Shown: positions 35,961 to 48,455, counted from the stretch's first letter. The stretch: 64,000 bases of DNA from Anthoceros angustus (GCA_010909165.1 MU008166.1:1426001-1490000), one strand, 5' to 3'. Numbers and translations: made by a program. Notes: generated by a model not told the origin, from the letters alone.

Positions 35961-37429
35961 AGGACATGTATCTAGGGGCCTACCAAACTATTGAACGCCA
36001 AGAAGAGGTGGCAAGAAGGATGGATGGCGATATTATGGAGATCTGAGAAAGGAATGTTTATTGTGACACCGCGAGGGTGACACACAATAGGGCGTGGTAG
36101 CGAAGGTTGTAAGTGTGCACCTTGGGGCCATCGAACCGTATTTGCTTGTGCAGGTGGCGAATCGAGCACACGGATGCTTATGAGGGCAAGTATGTTGGAG
36201 AATTTTTCAAAGGAGAATGACAATGGACCACCCGCCAAAAGGTCGAAAGGGAAAGGGCCCCAACATCCAAAAGGTTTTGTAAAAACCATTATTATATACT
36301 ACGGGTTTCACTCACTTCGAAACATCACGCAGCAGATAAGAAAGCTATAAAGGAAAAGTTGAGTGCGCCCGTCCTCACATTCAACCAAACACGGATGAGG
36401 CAATGGAGAGTGATGAAGATGGAGATGAGGCCTGTGGACGGGACGAGGGTCTCGATTCAGGCGAAGAGTAATGACATGTGCTAAGCTACTGAAATAACAA
36501 GGGAACCTTATGTTTATCCCTAATTTCTCTTCATGGCATAGGGTTTGAAATTCGGACACCAGAGGTGTCGGACATAAGTTTCATGTTCTTGTCATACATT
36601 GTTTTTAAGACATGCAAGACCACCATGCCGTCGATGAGTACATCTTAAATGTCACCTTGTAGCGTCTACCATGTTTTGGCATGCTGCAATACACTGGCGC
36701 AATACATTTCTTGATTACACAATTGCACTAGTCATAAACATTTGCCGTTATAGACAGTAACCGGTGACGGCGGACATGGACTGCTTGTGCTCCACTTTCC
36801 ACCCTCTAGACGCCATATGCTCCCATCGTGTTCGCTTTTCCGCCATCGTATACATACATCCGCTTCATGCGCCGCTGTCAGAGCTCGGTAAAAGACGCCG
36901 ATGCCGCCCATGCCACACCCAACAATCGCCAGATACATTTTCGATATGACAACCTCTACAAAACCCATACCATAGTTGTCTCCATGTGTCTCCATGTGAT
37001 TTTAAATGCGTGATTTCTGTTCTTGGCCACAATGATTGCAACACAAGCCACCGAAACTCGAACGACCTTTTTTCCCCGCAATGAGGGGAGAGAACATGGG
37101 TACTTTTCTCAAACGCATGATAAGCCGTAGAGAGCACCGCTTTTCCGTAATCAGTTGGCACAATCGTGTCTCGACGGTGATTTTCACCCTTATTTTACAT
37201 CGTTTTACGCCTAATCCCAAACATGCCGTTTTGATAACCATCTTAAACCCGGATCCACGTATATAGACCCCTGCAGCCGCTTCATGTATATTCAGCCGCT
37301 TCAAATATTATGCTGTTAAAGGTCTGCAAATGTAACGTGGCATCAACCCCAAAAGAAAGATCCCTTTACGTGAATGGCAACCCCCCCTCTTATACTACGT
37401 CCTGAGGGAGTGCCTTGATTACACTCCTA
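35961..37429. other. Intergenic, nothing recognised
   Basis: Short ORFs occur on both strands without domains, consistent splice signals or repeats that I could match within the window. Confidence 0.4.
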
Positions 37430-38055
37430 ATTCGGCCTTATGGCCAGCTCACTATGCACGCGCAAGTGGCCGTCCACTTCCGGCGTGGTCCTATCTACGT
37501 CTACGATGGTGGGGCTGTTGTTGACTACGATTAACTCCTAGTGCTGGCAGGCCAATACCCAGCTTTGGCGCCTGAGGAGCACCCAATCGGATGATCCTTG
37601 ACCCCCGGAGTCCCACAGAGGCTCTTCCCCTACCTCTAACCCTATCAGGCTGCGCCACTGGGGGAGGACTGACAACTGCTGTTACTATTAAATCCTCCTC
37701 CTCGCTGTCCCCCGGTGCGCTGGTGGGACCGCGTCCCTCAAGTCCGTCCGGAGCCCGTTCTTCATGGGCTGGTTGAGCCTGACCTCCGACCATACCCGCC
37801 TCTACCTCCAAGGTCCGAACTACTGGGTTCGTTCCCTCTCCCTGAGTCCAGACCTCTGGGTCCGTCCTCTCCTCCTAAGTCCGGACCGCTGGGTCCGTCC
37901 TCTCCTTCGGAGTCCGGACCGCTGGATTCGTCCTCTCCTCCAGAGTCCGGTCTATTGGACTCGAGACCTCCTCAGGCCTCCGGACTTCCAAGTCCGGAGC
38001 CTCCCCCGATGGCCTGTCTTCCTCGCCTGGACCTGCTTCCTGGGTTCCACTATTC
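37430..38055 (-). repeat. Fragment of giant-LTR U3 with 30-bp repeats
   Basis: CACCCAATCGGATGATCC at about 37,578 is shared with the minus-strand LTR at about 44,947, and its reverse complement is in the 5' LTR at about 16,370. It is followed by five or six copies of a 30-bp unit around AGTCCGGACCGCTGGGTCCG (37,810-37,960). The same kind of array lies in the minus-strand LTR at 45,130-45,360. The fragment abuts copia pol at about 38,056. Confidence 0.6.
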
Positions 38056-38877
38056 CTCTGCGTCATCTCCACCTCTATTAACTGCACAACATGATTTCCA
38101 CCTCCACATGATGGACGTAAAGACAGCTTATCTATATGGCCGTCTACAAGAAGAAATCTATATGAGACAACTCGAGGGTTATGAGGTTCAAGGCAAGGAA
38201 GACTGGGTATGCAAACTTATTAAATGTATTTATGGTTTAAAACAATCTGGAAAAAGAATGGAATGTAACCATACATGATAAGCTAGTAAAACAAGGTTTT
38301 AGAAGAAGCAAAGCCGACGCTAGCATGTACATTATGATATCAGGAGGTGATATACTTTACTTGCTACTTTACGTTGATGATTTATTCATGTCTTCATCAT
38401 TAGCTTCACTTCTAGCAAAGATTAAAGCTTGGTTAAGAGGTCATTTTGAGATGAATGATCTTGGAGAAATGACCTATGCTCTTGGAGTAAATATTATTCG
38501 AGATAGAATTAATAACACTTTAAGTATTGTTCAAACCAAGTATATAAATGAAAGCTTAGTTAAGTTCGGACTTGATGATGCAAAACCTGCCCTTACTCCC
38601 TTTGCTAGCGACATACGACTCACCTCAGCTATGAGTCCAAAGACACATGCGGAAAAACAAGAGATGTCGGCAGTTCCATATAGGCCTGTAGTCGGCACCT
38701 TAATATATTTAAGTAATTTCAAAAGACCAGACATATCTTTTGAAGTAAGCGCCAGCTCACAATTCTTGGAGAATCCTAGACGTGAGCACTAGATGTCAGT
38801 AAAGCGCATCTTTAGATACATCAAGGGTCTCATGAATACTGGACTTATTGTAAACGATCTGGATTTCGAAACTCCCT

Positions 38878-41670
38878 GTTGGATTGTGTCTTTGAGTGAT
38901 TTTTTGTTTTTTTCTACTAAGTTTGGTGTCAAAACGAGCTAGGTTGTCAGTAGGAAGGGATATTTATACTAGAAAGTGTCCTTGACCTATGAGTTTTGGG
39001 TTGTTTCACAGGTTGAATAATAATCGGTCCTTAGACTATGAACTCGATACTCCTTGGCCTTTGGTCTCGGAATATCTAATAGAAAGTCTATATATGTGGG
39101 AGGGTCCCCATATTTGGCGTGAGGTCCGTAGGCTAGAGGTCGAACCAGGCCAGTTGAACTGGTGTGGTCGCCGATCGTGGGGACTATGTTTGAAGGCGGT
39201 TGGCCGCGGCGAGGCGGTCGTGGAAGGAAGGAGCGGTCGGAAGAAGAAGTGGTAGCGGAAGCCGGTTGGCGGTCGTAGAGTTTCCGGGGAAATATAACCC
39301 TAAGGGAACTCGGAAAGGCACGAGGCGCGCGGCTGGGTAGCTCGACGATCCCCGACTGGCACGAGCTCGCACGAGGCATAAAGGGCGTGCCACAGTGGCG
39401 GCGGAGCTCGCGATTCCTGGAAGGAAGAAACCCTGTGGGGACTCACCAAGTTGGAGATTCTGAGGCGAGTTATCAGCAATTTGAGGCTAAGGCGTTTTTT
39501 GCGGGAGCATGGCACCCAAGGTTGCAGCAGAATTTTGACCTTAATGGCCAAATATGGACCATTGGAGGTCCGAGGTGGAGGATTGGTGAGGGAGCTGGGA
39601 CTTGGGATCATGGAAAAACAGGGAGAGTTTATGGGAGGATTTTCCAGATCAGAACGGGAAGGAGGACCCATAACCAAGCAAGAAAGGACGAAGGGCCAGG
39701 ACCAAATCGGAGGGGAGTGCGGAGATAACATGGGCAGGGAGTAGTGGCATCCTAGGAATAGAACTTTGGATAGGATGCCATCTTGGACCTAAGGCCGTCC
39801 AAAATTGTAGGGGCGCCTTCGCTCACCGCTTTTAGGACTCGGAAAGTCCGGTGGCTATGGCGCCCAAAGAATTGTATAAAGGGGCTTGGTTGTGCCCCTC
39901 ACATCGGATAACTCTGGTTGAGATCCCCACGCCTGCTGGTTGGAGATCCGATTGATGAGGTGGTGTGCGATGAGATGCTCCTAGGGGTGGTGAGAGCTTG
40001 CTCCGCAACCTGGGGAGGAGGTGATAGAGCAATCTTGGCGACAAAGGAGGAGGAAACCAAGGGATTGGCGCGGGCGGGTCTCGGAGCTTGCGTGAACGCT
40101 TTGGACGCCTGGGGTTCTTCTTTCCTTCACCCTTGTTCTGTTAGTTGTGTTCAAATTGAGAGAGAAGTGTTGAGTGGATGGTTGGAAGCTGCGAATTGAG
40201 GAGAGAGAGAGAGAGAGAGAAGATTGGGTGAAGGTGATTGAACAACTGCGATCGAGGTGTAAGAGGAGTTGAGAAGGGAACTAATTGAGAGACTAACATT
40301 GAGATTTGTGTGGATCCAAAAGAATCAAACCGGCACTTGGTGGAAGTGTGCACAAGAGGAAACATTCCTTGTAAAATTGTGTGAGTGTGGCGCCCTTTGT
40401 GTGTGTGTGTGGGCGGTGAGGGAGGCTGGGACTTGGGATCATGGAAAAGCAGTGGAGAGTTTATGGGAGGATTTTCCGGATCGACGAGGAAGGAGGACCC
40501 CACAGCAAAGGCGAAGGGCGGCGACCAAATCGGAGGGGTGCGGAGATAACATGGGCGGGGAGTAGTGGCATCCTAGGAATAGAACTTTGGATAGGATGCC
40601 ATCTTGGACCTAAGGCCGTCCAAAATTGTAGGCGCCTCTTGGCGTTCGTTTTAGGACACAGGAAAGTCGGTGGCTATGCGACAATTGTATAAAGGGGCTT
40701 GGTTGTGCCCCTCACATCGATAACTCTGGTTGAGATCCCCACGCACTGTGGCTGGTTGGAGAGATTGAGAGGTGGTGTGCGCGAGGCGCTCCTAGGGGTG
40801 GTCGAGCTTGCTCCTCCAGGGGAGGAGGGTGATAGAGCAATCTTGACAAGGAGGAGGAGGAAACCAAGGGATTGGCGCGGGCGGGTGCAGAGCTTGCTCG
40901 CCTGTTGGCCTTGGGGGTTCTTCTTTCCTTCACCCTTGTTCTGTTAGTTGTGTTCGAAATTGAGAGAGAAGTGTTGAGTGGATGGTTGGAAGCTTGGGGC
41001 GGTGAGGAGAGAGAGAGAGAGAGAGAAGATTGGGTGAAGGTGATTGAACATGTCACAGCGATCACGAGGTGTAAGAGGAGTTGAGAAGGGAACTAATTGA
41101 GAGACTAGTGGAGATTTGTGTGGATCCAAAAGAATCCAAACCGGTCTTGTTGGTGGAAGTGTGCACAAGAGAAAGCATTCCTTGTGGAATTGTGTGAGTG
41201 TGGCGCCCTTTGTGTGTGTGAGCGGTGAGGATTTGTGGAACTTTGGTCCCTAGGAATCGGTGTGTGTGTGCATGAAGTGTGGAGTGCAGAATAAAGTCCG
41301 ATCAGGCACGCGGTAGACGCCTGGCGAGATCCGGCGGCGTCTTGGAATAAGTCGCTAGGGTTTGGCGTGGGACCCACCTCGGTAGTCAAGCAACTACCGG
41401 TAGTGGTGAGAGCCACCGCGGTCGTGGAATAAGATTTTGCAGTCGTGGAATAAGATTAAGTGGTTGTGGAATAAGATCTGTGGTAGTTAGACAAGTCGGG
41501 AGGTAGTAGTAGTTGAGTAGATAGGTAAGAGGAGTAATAGCAGGTAAGTCTAGACTTAGGTGAAGGTCAGTAGCGATAGAAGTTAGCGTCTCTTGGCACA
41601 AACCATTCCCTTGGGAGCGAATCCTAAGCCTACAACGACATTGAGGGTGAATGTGGACCTCACGGTGTCC
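38878..41670 (+). repeat. Inserted LTR-like repeat inside copia pol
   Basis: The copia RNase H frame is broken here by 2.8 kb of unrelated sequence. It starts near TGTTGGATTGTG and ends with CATTCCCTTGGGAGCGAATC and CCTACAACGACA. That closely matches the U5 end of the giant LTR (CATTCCTTTGGGAACGGACT, CCTACAACGACA at about 17,010). It is probably a solo LTR of a related family. It has no coding capacity that I recognise. Confidence 0.6.
39590..41230 (+). repeat. Tandem duplication of a TATA-bearing unit, about 0.82 kb x 2
   Basis: Unit 1 (about 39,590-40,420) and unit 2 (about 40,420-41,230) share long stretches. Examples are GACTTGGGATCATGGAAAA, CATCCTAGGAATAGAACTTT, TATAAAGGGGCTTGGTTGTG (39,875 and 40,688) and a GA microsatellite (about 40,200 and 41,010). 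Each unit holds its own TATAAA, so the insertion has two promoter-like segments 813 bp apart. Unit differences are short indels. Confidence 0.8.
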
Positions 41671-42418
41671 CTAGACACAAATTCACACTCCACACTTATG
41701 TATAGACATACACTAGGTATTCAGAAACATCTCTTAACAGCCTATGCTGATGCCGATTATGCTGGCGATCCCGAGACAAGGAAATTAGTATCAGGTTACA
41801 TACTCATCTTAGGCAAAGCTCCTATCTCCTAGTCAAGAAAGAAGCAACCTACCATTGCCCTGTCCAGTACCGAGTCAGAGTTTAGAGTCCTGATTTCAGC
41901 TGCTAAGAACATAGTATGGAGTAGGTTAGCTTTATGTGAATTAAACCATCCGCAAAAAAATCCCACAATTTTGTTGAGTGATAGTCAGGGAGCAATAGCC
42001 TTAGCTCGTAACCTTGTTTTTCACTTCAGAACTAAGCATATAGTAGTTGAATACCATTATATTAGAGAGGTATTAGAAAATAAGACTATAGACATTCATT
42101 ATATCCATACTCATGAAAACCCAGCTGATTTATTAACAAAATCCTTTGGTCGGGATTTACACAATAAACATATGAAATGTCTGGGTATTTTAGACGTCAA
42201 GTCCAAACACCTTAAGTTAAGATATAAACATAGGTATTTAGGGGGGAGACTTAAGATAACCTTTTATCCTAGCCCCAAGTTTGGTTCATGAATTCAAGTT
42301 CCTCTTCAATTTCTAACTGCTGCTCATAACAAGCTTTTGCTTCCACTTCAAGCCCAAATGGAACCTATGCTCATAGCATGAAGTTCAAGTATTAATTTAT
42401 ATATATAATAATATATAG

Positions 42419-44160
42419 CTAGAAACTTAGGTTACAATAATTAATCAACCTAATGCTTAGGCACTTACTATAAGTGTGCCTGGTGTGACCCTCAAATTCT
42501 TTGCAAGGTTCACATCCAATCCAAACCATGTGCAGCCCAGTTTTTGAGCATACATAGGTTTGAGGAACACAGGCGTCATCCTCCTCACCGGGACAAACCA
42601 AGTATGTCAAGTTTGACAAGTTACCAATGGGTAAGGACCTTTTTGGGATGTTGTAACCTACATATGTAATAGGTTTAGTAGGAACTGCAACATTCACATA
42701 AGTAGTCCCTGTGCACTTGTCCGCAAGTTTAGGTTGAGCTGCCATACATGAAAAAAATTTTATTCTCAAATCATAAAAAAAAGGGAAACATCGGTCATAG
42801 GGAAAATATCATGTGATTCACCTATCTCCGGGTACAGTTTCCCCTTCCCTTTCCTATCCACCACTAAGTCATTATCTAGGCTGATTGGCTTACCTACATC
42901 CACCACACATACCACAAGCAACTTGTTAGTATACTGTCACCTTGTCATATCAGTGTCAAGTCTTTAGACTGCATACTTGTACCTCCATCAGCACCCTTTT
43001 CAGAGGTATGATTTGCCGTCATAGGACCAATCCTCAAGACACGACTTCGCCAACTTGGGCTGCCCTCACAGACAATAGTGTTAGCTTCTTAGATGTTTTC
43101 AATAGCGATCTTTGGCACTTTAGTAGCAGATGGTCTCTCTTTTCGAAGAACACATGTACATCACAGCAACATTATGTTTCCTAACAGGCTATGTGCAAGA
43201 GGTTGTTTTGCTGATAGCTTAAGACATCAAGAGCTACCTTGCGTAGACTTCGAGGAATTCTCGTCAAGTGCATCCCAGTTCCTAGTTTCAATTGAAGATG
43301 ATAGATTTACAATATGAACAGGCACACTTGGAGGCAGGTCATCCACTAGCGACTCGTTCCTTAGGTTATCTCTGACATGTGCCAACTTATGGTTAGCAAG
43401 CTCCTCTCTTCCGGCTGATCCTGCAAACGAGAAAGGCTGATCTGGTGTTGTTGCTAGGCGCGCGCGGATCCTCTCCTTCATAGTCATAGCCGCGCTCTTC
43501 TCTTTTATGCCCATGGCAACAGGCACAGACCCTTTCCTGTTGATTGAAAACCAGCGCGAGGTGGAAATCTTCCTGGCCCGTTTATGGGCATTTGCAGACT
43601 TTTGGGCTGGATGCTGTGACCACACCGGACACGCGCGCCTCACACGCATGCTACAACCCAACGGCGTCTCAGATAACTGTGTTGCTGCAAAACACGTGAC
43701 TTTGTGTCTTCTCTTGTGGCTGTTTTGCTGAGCTATGGCTGCAGCAAGGCGGGATGCTTCATCCTTCTGTTTTTTCCAGGTTGTGCGCATACACAAGGGC
43801 GCCTGGGAGCGAACTTCAGATGTTGCAACAAGGGCAACAGGTGCCCGCGACGTGTGGGTGTCCTGAGCAGCTGTGGAAATAGGCCCGACCTCCGGGTCGT
43901 TTTCTCTAACCTCTGCAGGTGCGGGCGCAGGCACAGGCGCAGATGCGGCATGGGCAAATCGCCCACGCGCGTCTCGCGTCTCTGTTCCCATGAGGAGTGC
44001 GGGCGACGCGGTGGCGATGGCCAATCCCCAACAGACTGCACGGATTCCCTCGAAGATGCCTCTGATGCCATCGCTGAACCTGCACAAACGGCTTTGAAGA
44101 TGGCTGCCGCTAGGAAACGAGAAACCACAATCACAGAGAACCTGTTTTTGGTATCCGTAG
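42419..44160 (-). CDS. Unidentified minus-strand ORFs, possibly one spliced gene
   Basis: A 333-codon frame runs 44,228-43,227; its usable part starts after the LTR end (44,167). It is Ala/Pro-rich, then basic (KRRHK, KRARK), then ends DENSSKSTQ at a GTAGCT donor-like site. A second open stretch at about 42,980-43,110 could join in phase. A third, 42,419-42,769, encodes a Cys-containing peptide (LVCPGEEDDACVPQTYVC, IGCEPCKEF). I recognise no family. The codon texture is less GC-biased than in the LTRs. It could be a host gene or the cargo of a transposon. Confidence 0.35.
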
Positions 44161-44166
44161 ATAATA

Positions 44167-47100
44167 TGCTGGCGACTTTCGACGGCCACGCGCATAATCC
44201 CCGTGTCCAGTAAGGAGTCCGCTCCCAAGAGAATGATAGGCTCCGTTTGCCATGTTTCAATCGTTTCTCACCTCAACGTCGTGACCGTTTCAGAGCCAAA
44301 CAAACGCGTTCACCGTTTTACGACTAACTACTCGTATCGTCACCGATCAGGCCCGGTGTGGCCAAATGTTTAAGGACACGTTCGCGTGCGTATCATTCCA
44401 GTCCGTCACTCGTTCGTCTAGTCCGTTCTCCTCACCATTCTCACTACGATCATCGTTCTTTGGAGAAAAGGCGGGTGGCTGCGTGGTCCGAACCTCCTCC
44501 GCCGTTTTGCCGGGCCTCTCCGTCGGGCTACCTGCGCCCTCGAGTCCCTCCGGCTCACGTGTTCGGTCAGCGTCGGTCATTGCTGCAGACGAGCAAGGGT
44601 CTCCGATCATTCGCCTGCACACCACCACACGTTAGGGTCCGTCACGGACACTGGATCGATCTCTTGAACGCCGTGCACCTTTCGATGACTCGAGGTCTCC
44701 GTTAGCAAGAAGGCGCACAAAGGTGCCGGAAGGCGTGGTTTCTACCAAGAAAGATACTTTACTAGAGCGCCTCGGCCCTCGCCCATACCAAGGTCGGCGT
44801 CTTTATTACCTAATAGGCGATGGCTCGGTGTCCTAATCGGCCGCCTACTATTTCCCTTATTCGCCTTTATCTCGCCATCGGGCGGTAGGGGTTGCTCACC
44901 GCTTCGCCTTGGCGGCTGGCCCAAGCCTAGCCACGACAATGCGGTGCACCCAATCGGATGATCCGGTGCCCTTCCAAGACTGCATCGGTGAGCCACCGTG
45001 GCGGCTCAGCCAATCACCACCAAGTCCTCCTCCCCTCCTCTCTTTTCGCTGGTCGGCCCTTGCTCGTGAGGCCTTACGAAGATAGCTGTCAGGAGGTGAT
45101 TGGTGACCCCCTTATGTTCCCTAAGTCTGGACCTCAAGGTCCACCCTCGATTCTGGAGTCCGGACCTCGGGGTCCAGACTTCTCTCCGGAGTCCGGACCT
45201 CAGGGTCCGGTCTTCTCTCCGGAGTCCGGACCTCAGGGTCCGGTCTTCTCTCCGGAGTCCAAACCTCAGGGTCCGGTCTTCTCTCCGGAGTCCGGACCTC
45301 AGGGTCCAGACTTCTCTCCGGGGTCCGGACCTCAGGGTCCGGTCTTCTCTCCGGAGTTTGCCTGCCCGGTGGACTCCCCAAAGGTTCATCCTCACCCACC
45401 GGCCCCTCTCTTTGGTCCAGGGTTCCCGGACCCATTCCTTCTATGGCCTCCCCAGGGCCCTCCTCCCTTCCTACCGTGGCGGGGTGCGGAGTGCTTACCT
45501 CAGCAAACCTCCCCTCAAGGCCCCGGCCTCCAGCTCCCTCCTGTCACGTGTCAGGCGCTCCTAGGGTCCCGGTTGCCGTATTGTCTCCGGGGCCTTCCTC
45601 CCTCGCTCCTCCTTTTGACCCGTCTGGGGGTCCGTCCATCTGCCGAGGGTGGCGCAAGACTTCTAGCGCCTTGAGGAGCTCCGCATGGTAGTAGGCAAAG
45701 TCTGAATCGACTGCTGAATTGCCTCCTCCACATGGGCCCGAGCACGGTCTCCCTCCTCAGGTGCTCGAATGGGTGTGTCCTAGCTGACCGCCTCTCGCCC
45801 GCCAAAGCTTGTCATCAAGCCGGCACTCCTTGAGGCCGCCAAGGCCGCCGACACCTCTGTAGCCTTTGCACGGCCGCTCGTGCTCCTCCTCCTCCGTCCG
45901 TTGTAGCTCGCCGGCCATGGAGCTCCGCTCCCCTCCGCCTTCCGCCAATCGGACAAGCGGCCGCTCTTCTCCAGCCCTCGCCTCCGCTTCATCCTTGCCC
46001 AAAGGTCCGCCATCTCCCTCTGTGCGGTCCAGATCTCCGCCGGCTCTGGCTTCCTCCAACTCCTTCACGGCGACGTCCAACTCCTTGGATCGCCAACTCT
46101 CTGATCCTCAAACAGCCGGAGCCGCCCTATCTCAGCTTCGTGGTTCGCAATTACTCGGAGGCTCCATGCCGCTCAATCGTGTCTTGGGTAGCCTGTGGTT
46201 TCTTGCGTCCTCCATTTCCCCCGCCGCCTCCGCTTTCCCGCATGGCTAGGTCAGGAGATCCTCCACCTTCCTATCAGCTGGCCTCCTTTTCCGCCTCAGC
46301 CTTGCTTGCTCGCTCCGCTAGCGTTGCTCGCCTTGAGATTGGCCGTGGCCGTGCTGCGCTTCCTCCACTGCCCCTGGGTGAGTGGTCTCGGTCGGTTTTG
46401 GCGGCCGGCTTGCCCGCGCCTTTCACCAGCTTCCCGGGCTTGGTGGCACTCGACGAGCTGCTCGACGAGGTCTCGGGGCCTTCTCCGCTTGCCTTGGGCC
46501 TCCTCCGACTCCTTCTACGCTACCTCCTCCACTCTTGCAGGTCTTACCCGTGCTTGGGCCTCTCACAGGCGCTCACTGCTCGCCACCAAGGATCTGGCTG
46601 GTCCTGGACTGTCTCTCTCCGCCGGCTACCTCCTCCACTCTTGCAGTGACTCGCCTTCTTTTGACCCCTTGGGCCGCCTCTGCACCGCCTGAGTTCCACC
46701 ATTCTTCGCGCCTCACTTCTTGGGTCTTCTCGCCCGCGAGAAAAAGCCTCCGGTCCATGACGGTAGCCAAAACTCGTCGTGTTTCTTCCACGCCGTTCTT
46801 TTGAGGAGATACCGGGAAGTCCACTGTGGGAGTAGGCATCTCCCGATCCGTCAAGGATTATCTGCACCTGAGGAGGCCCGGGACCGGGCTCTCCGGACTC
46901 AATCAGACCCTCGGGTCCCGAGAGGCCTTTGGGGAGCCTCTACTTCTTGGCCCGCGAGCTCCTTCTCCTCTCTCCTCACTTTGGGGCTCGGAGGTGAAGG
47001 TGGTCGGAGCCGGCCCTCTGCCCCTCCCATCGGAGACAAGACGGGGCTCGGAGCTGCCCCTCCTCCTTGGGCGGCGTCCTTTCCGCCTCTTCAGACGCCT

Positions 47101-48017
47101 TGCCTCGCCACCGTCAGAGGAAGGGAACAAGGGGTCCGGGCGCCGCGTTGGTAGGCGCTACCTTCCGCCTCTTCGTTTCCCTTGAGTCCGGGCTCGAACC
47201 GGGCGTCGTTGTTGGTCGCCGGCCTCGGAGTTGCGACCACCGCCTCGCCCGTGGTCGCCTCTTCTGCCGGTTGCTCCATGGGGTACCAGTGGGAGAGGAA
47301 TGTCCTCCACACTTCCACACAGGTGGCGAGGGGTCCGTTCAGGGCGGAGTCTGGAATCCTCGATCGTCCTCCTCCGGACCCGCTTGCTCCGGACCGACGG
47401 AGACCCCGACCTCTGCGCTCTTCCTTCTCTCTCGCCTCGGTAGGGCGGCCAGCCCTTCCGTAGTGCCTCCTCTTCCTCCTCCTTGGGAGGTTCATGTGCC
47501 CCATGAATGAGGAGCATGAGTACCAGGGGGTAGGCTTCTCGCCCGCCCGGGCCTCCCGTTGATCCGGCGAAGATTATCCTCACCTATCGGCTTCCCTCTC
47601 AGAGGTCGTGGAGGAACACTAACTGATTATCCCCAAGGTGGTCCACCTTGGTGAGCATATTCAGGTGGACAATAATCGCCATCGATCGCCTCCCCCTGGA
47701 GGTCCGACATCAGCCACCCGTTGGAGGATCGCCGGAGGGTGGAAGGCGGCCACTGTGAACAGCGATCCTCCAAGGGGCCGCCCGCCGCTTCCACCTTCCC
47801 CTTCACCTTCAGGGGCTCCACTACTCCTCCCACTTCCTCCACTGGGCGGTTGTAGATCGCCTCGACCTCCACAGTCCACCTCACAGGGGTCCTCCCGCAG
47901 TTCTTGGATCGGACCTCCTTGTTGGCCGCCAACATCTCGCATACTCCGGACTAAGGTGACACCGTTGGTCCGACAGCCTGAAAATGTCCGGTGCTATTCC
48001 TCCACCATGGAACGCAG
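44167..48017 (-). repeat. Giant-LTR copy 3, distal part (U3-R-U5), minus strand
   Basis: Reverse-complement matches to the 5' LTR run in order. The U5 end is AACGGAGCCTATCATTC and GGGAGCGGACTCC (about 44,215-44,250). Further in are CGAAAGGTGCACG (about 44,675), the CCAATCGGATGATC block (about 44,950), the GGTCCG repeat array (45,130-45,360), GACGATCGAGGATTC (about 47,360), CACCTTGGTG (about 47,643) and AACAAGGAGGTCCGATCC (about 47,910). No primer-binding site follows its end, so it looks like a solo or truncated LTR. Its 5' portion lies beyond the insertion, at 53,110-54,052. Confidence 0.78.
45130..45360. repeat. 30-bp minisatellite in LTR U3
   Basis: About eight copies of GGAGTCCGGACCTCAGGGTC followed by CGGTCTTCTCTCC-type text stand head to tail with few differences. 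Looser relatives lie in the plus-strand LTRs (about 15,990-16,210 and 25,780-26,010) and at 37,810-37,960. The unit contains overlapping dyads (TCCGGA and GGTCCGG). The array has expanded more here than in the other copies. Confidence 0.85.
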
Positions 48018-48237
48018 TGTTTGGGCAACTAAGCTTAAATGAGTTCGTTTTGAAACAGGCCCACACTCTTTTGCTAGAAATGGTTTGGTGAAGACATGCA
48101 AGGAAATTTTTTGCTCCTTTTTGAGCGGGAGTTGTAGGACCATGTCGGGAAGGCAGAGAGGATATGCAGGAAAAGAAACGGGTCAAAACGACCCACTGGT
48201 GAGGAGAAAAGGTAACCTACATGAGTGGTAGGAGGTG

Positions 48238-48455
48238 TCCTACCACCGTAGGAGAAACTCCTACCATGGTAGACGAGGGTAGGAGAGATCCTACCACCGT
48301 AGGAGGATGACCGCTAGTGTTTTGATCACCTACTGTAGGAATAGCTCCTACCATGGTAGGAGAGGGTAGGAAGGTATCCTACCGCCAGAGAAACTCCTAC
48401 CGTGGTAGGAGAAAAGGAAAACGCCTACCATGGTAGGATGTCCTACCACGTAGGA
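48238..48455. repeat. Cluster of CTCCTACCATGGTAGGAG palindromes upstream of a TATA box
   Basis: At least seven copies of the dyad TCCTACC-(AT/GT/AC)-GGTAGGA occur in 218 bp. The best is CTCCTACCATGGTAGGAG at about 48,345-48,362; others are near 48,238, 48,258, 48,289, 48,395, 48,424 and 48,440. Spacing is irregular (about 18-50 bp). The last copy ends about 47 bp before TATATATA at 48,502, so the cluster sits where promoter-proximal protein-binding sites would lie. Confidence 0.85.

Larger units (their letters stand above)
38056..42290 (+). pseudogene. Ty1/copia pol fragment (RT and RNase H), interrupted
   Basis: RT starts at about 38,095 with MDVKTAYLYGRLQEEIYM, continues CIYGLKQSGK, then shifts frame. 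From 38,325 it reads LYLLLYVDDLFMSS (the YVDD active site) and on to RPVVGTLIYLSNFKRPDI, ending IKGLMNTGL near 38,845. After an insertion (about 38,878-41,670) the RNase H domain resumes: AYADADYAGDPETRKLVSGY (41,740-41,800), LSSTESEF and LLSDSQGAIALARN (41,970), ending HENPADLLTKSFGRDLHNKH at about 42,170. AGGGGGGAGA at 42,240 is a likely polypurine tract. RT followed by RNase H at the end of pol fits copia order. Frameshifts and the insertion inactivate it. Confidence 0.85.

Noticed and set aside
45866-47510. Plus-strand ORFs of 120-170 codons in the 45-47 kb region
   Set aside because: They are antisense to the minus-strand giant LTR and rich in Pro/Ser/Leu from its repeats.
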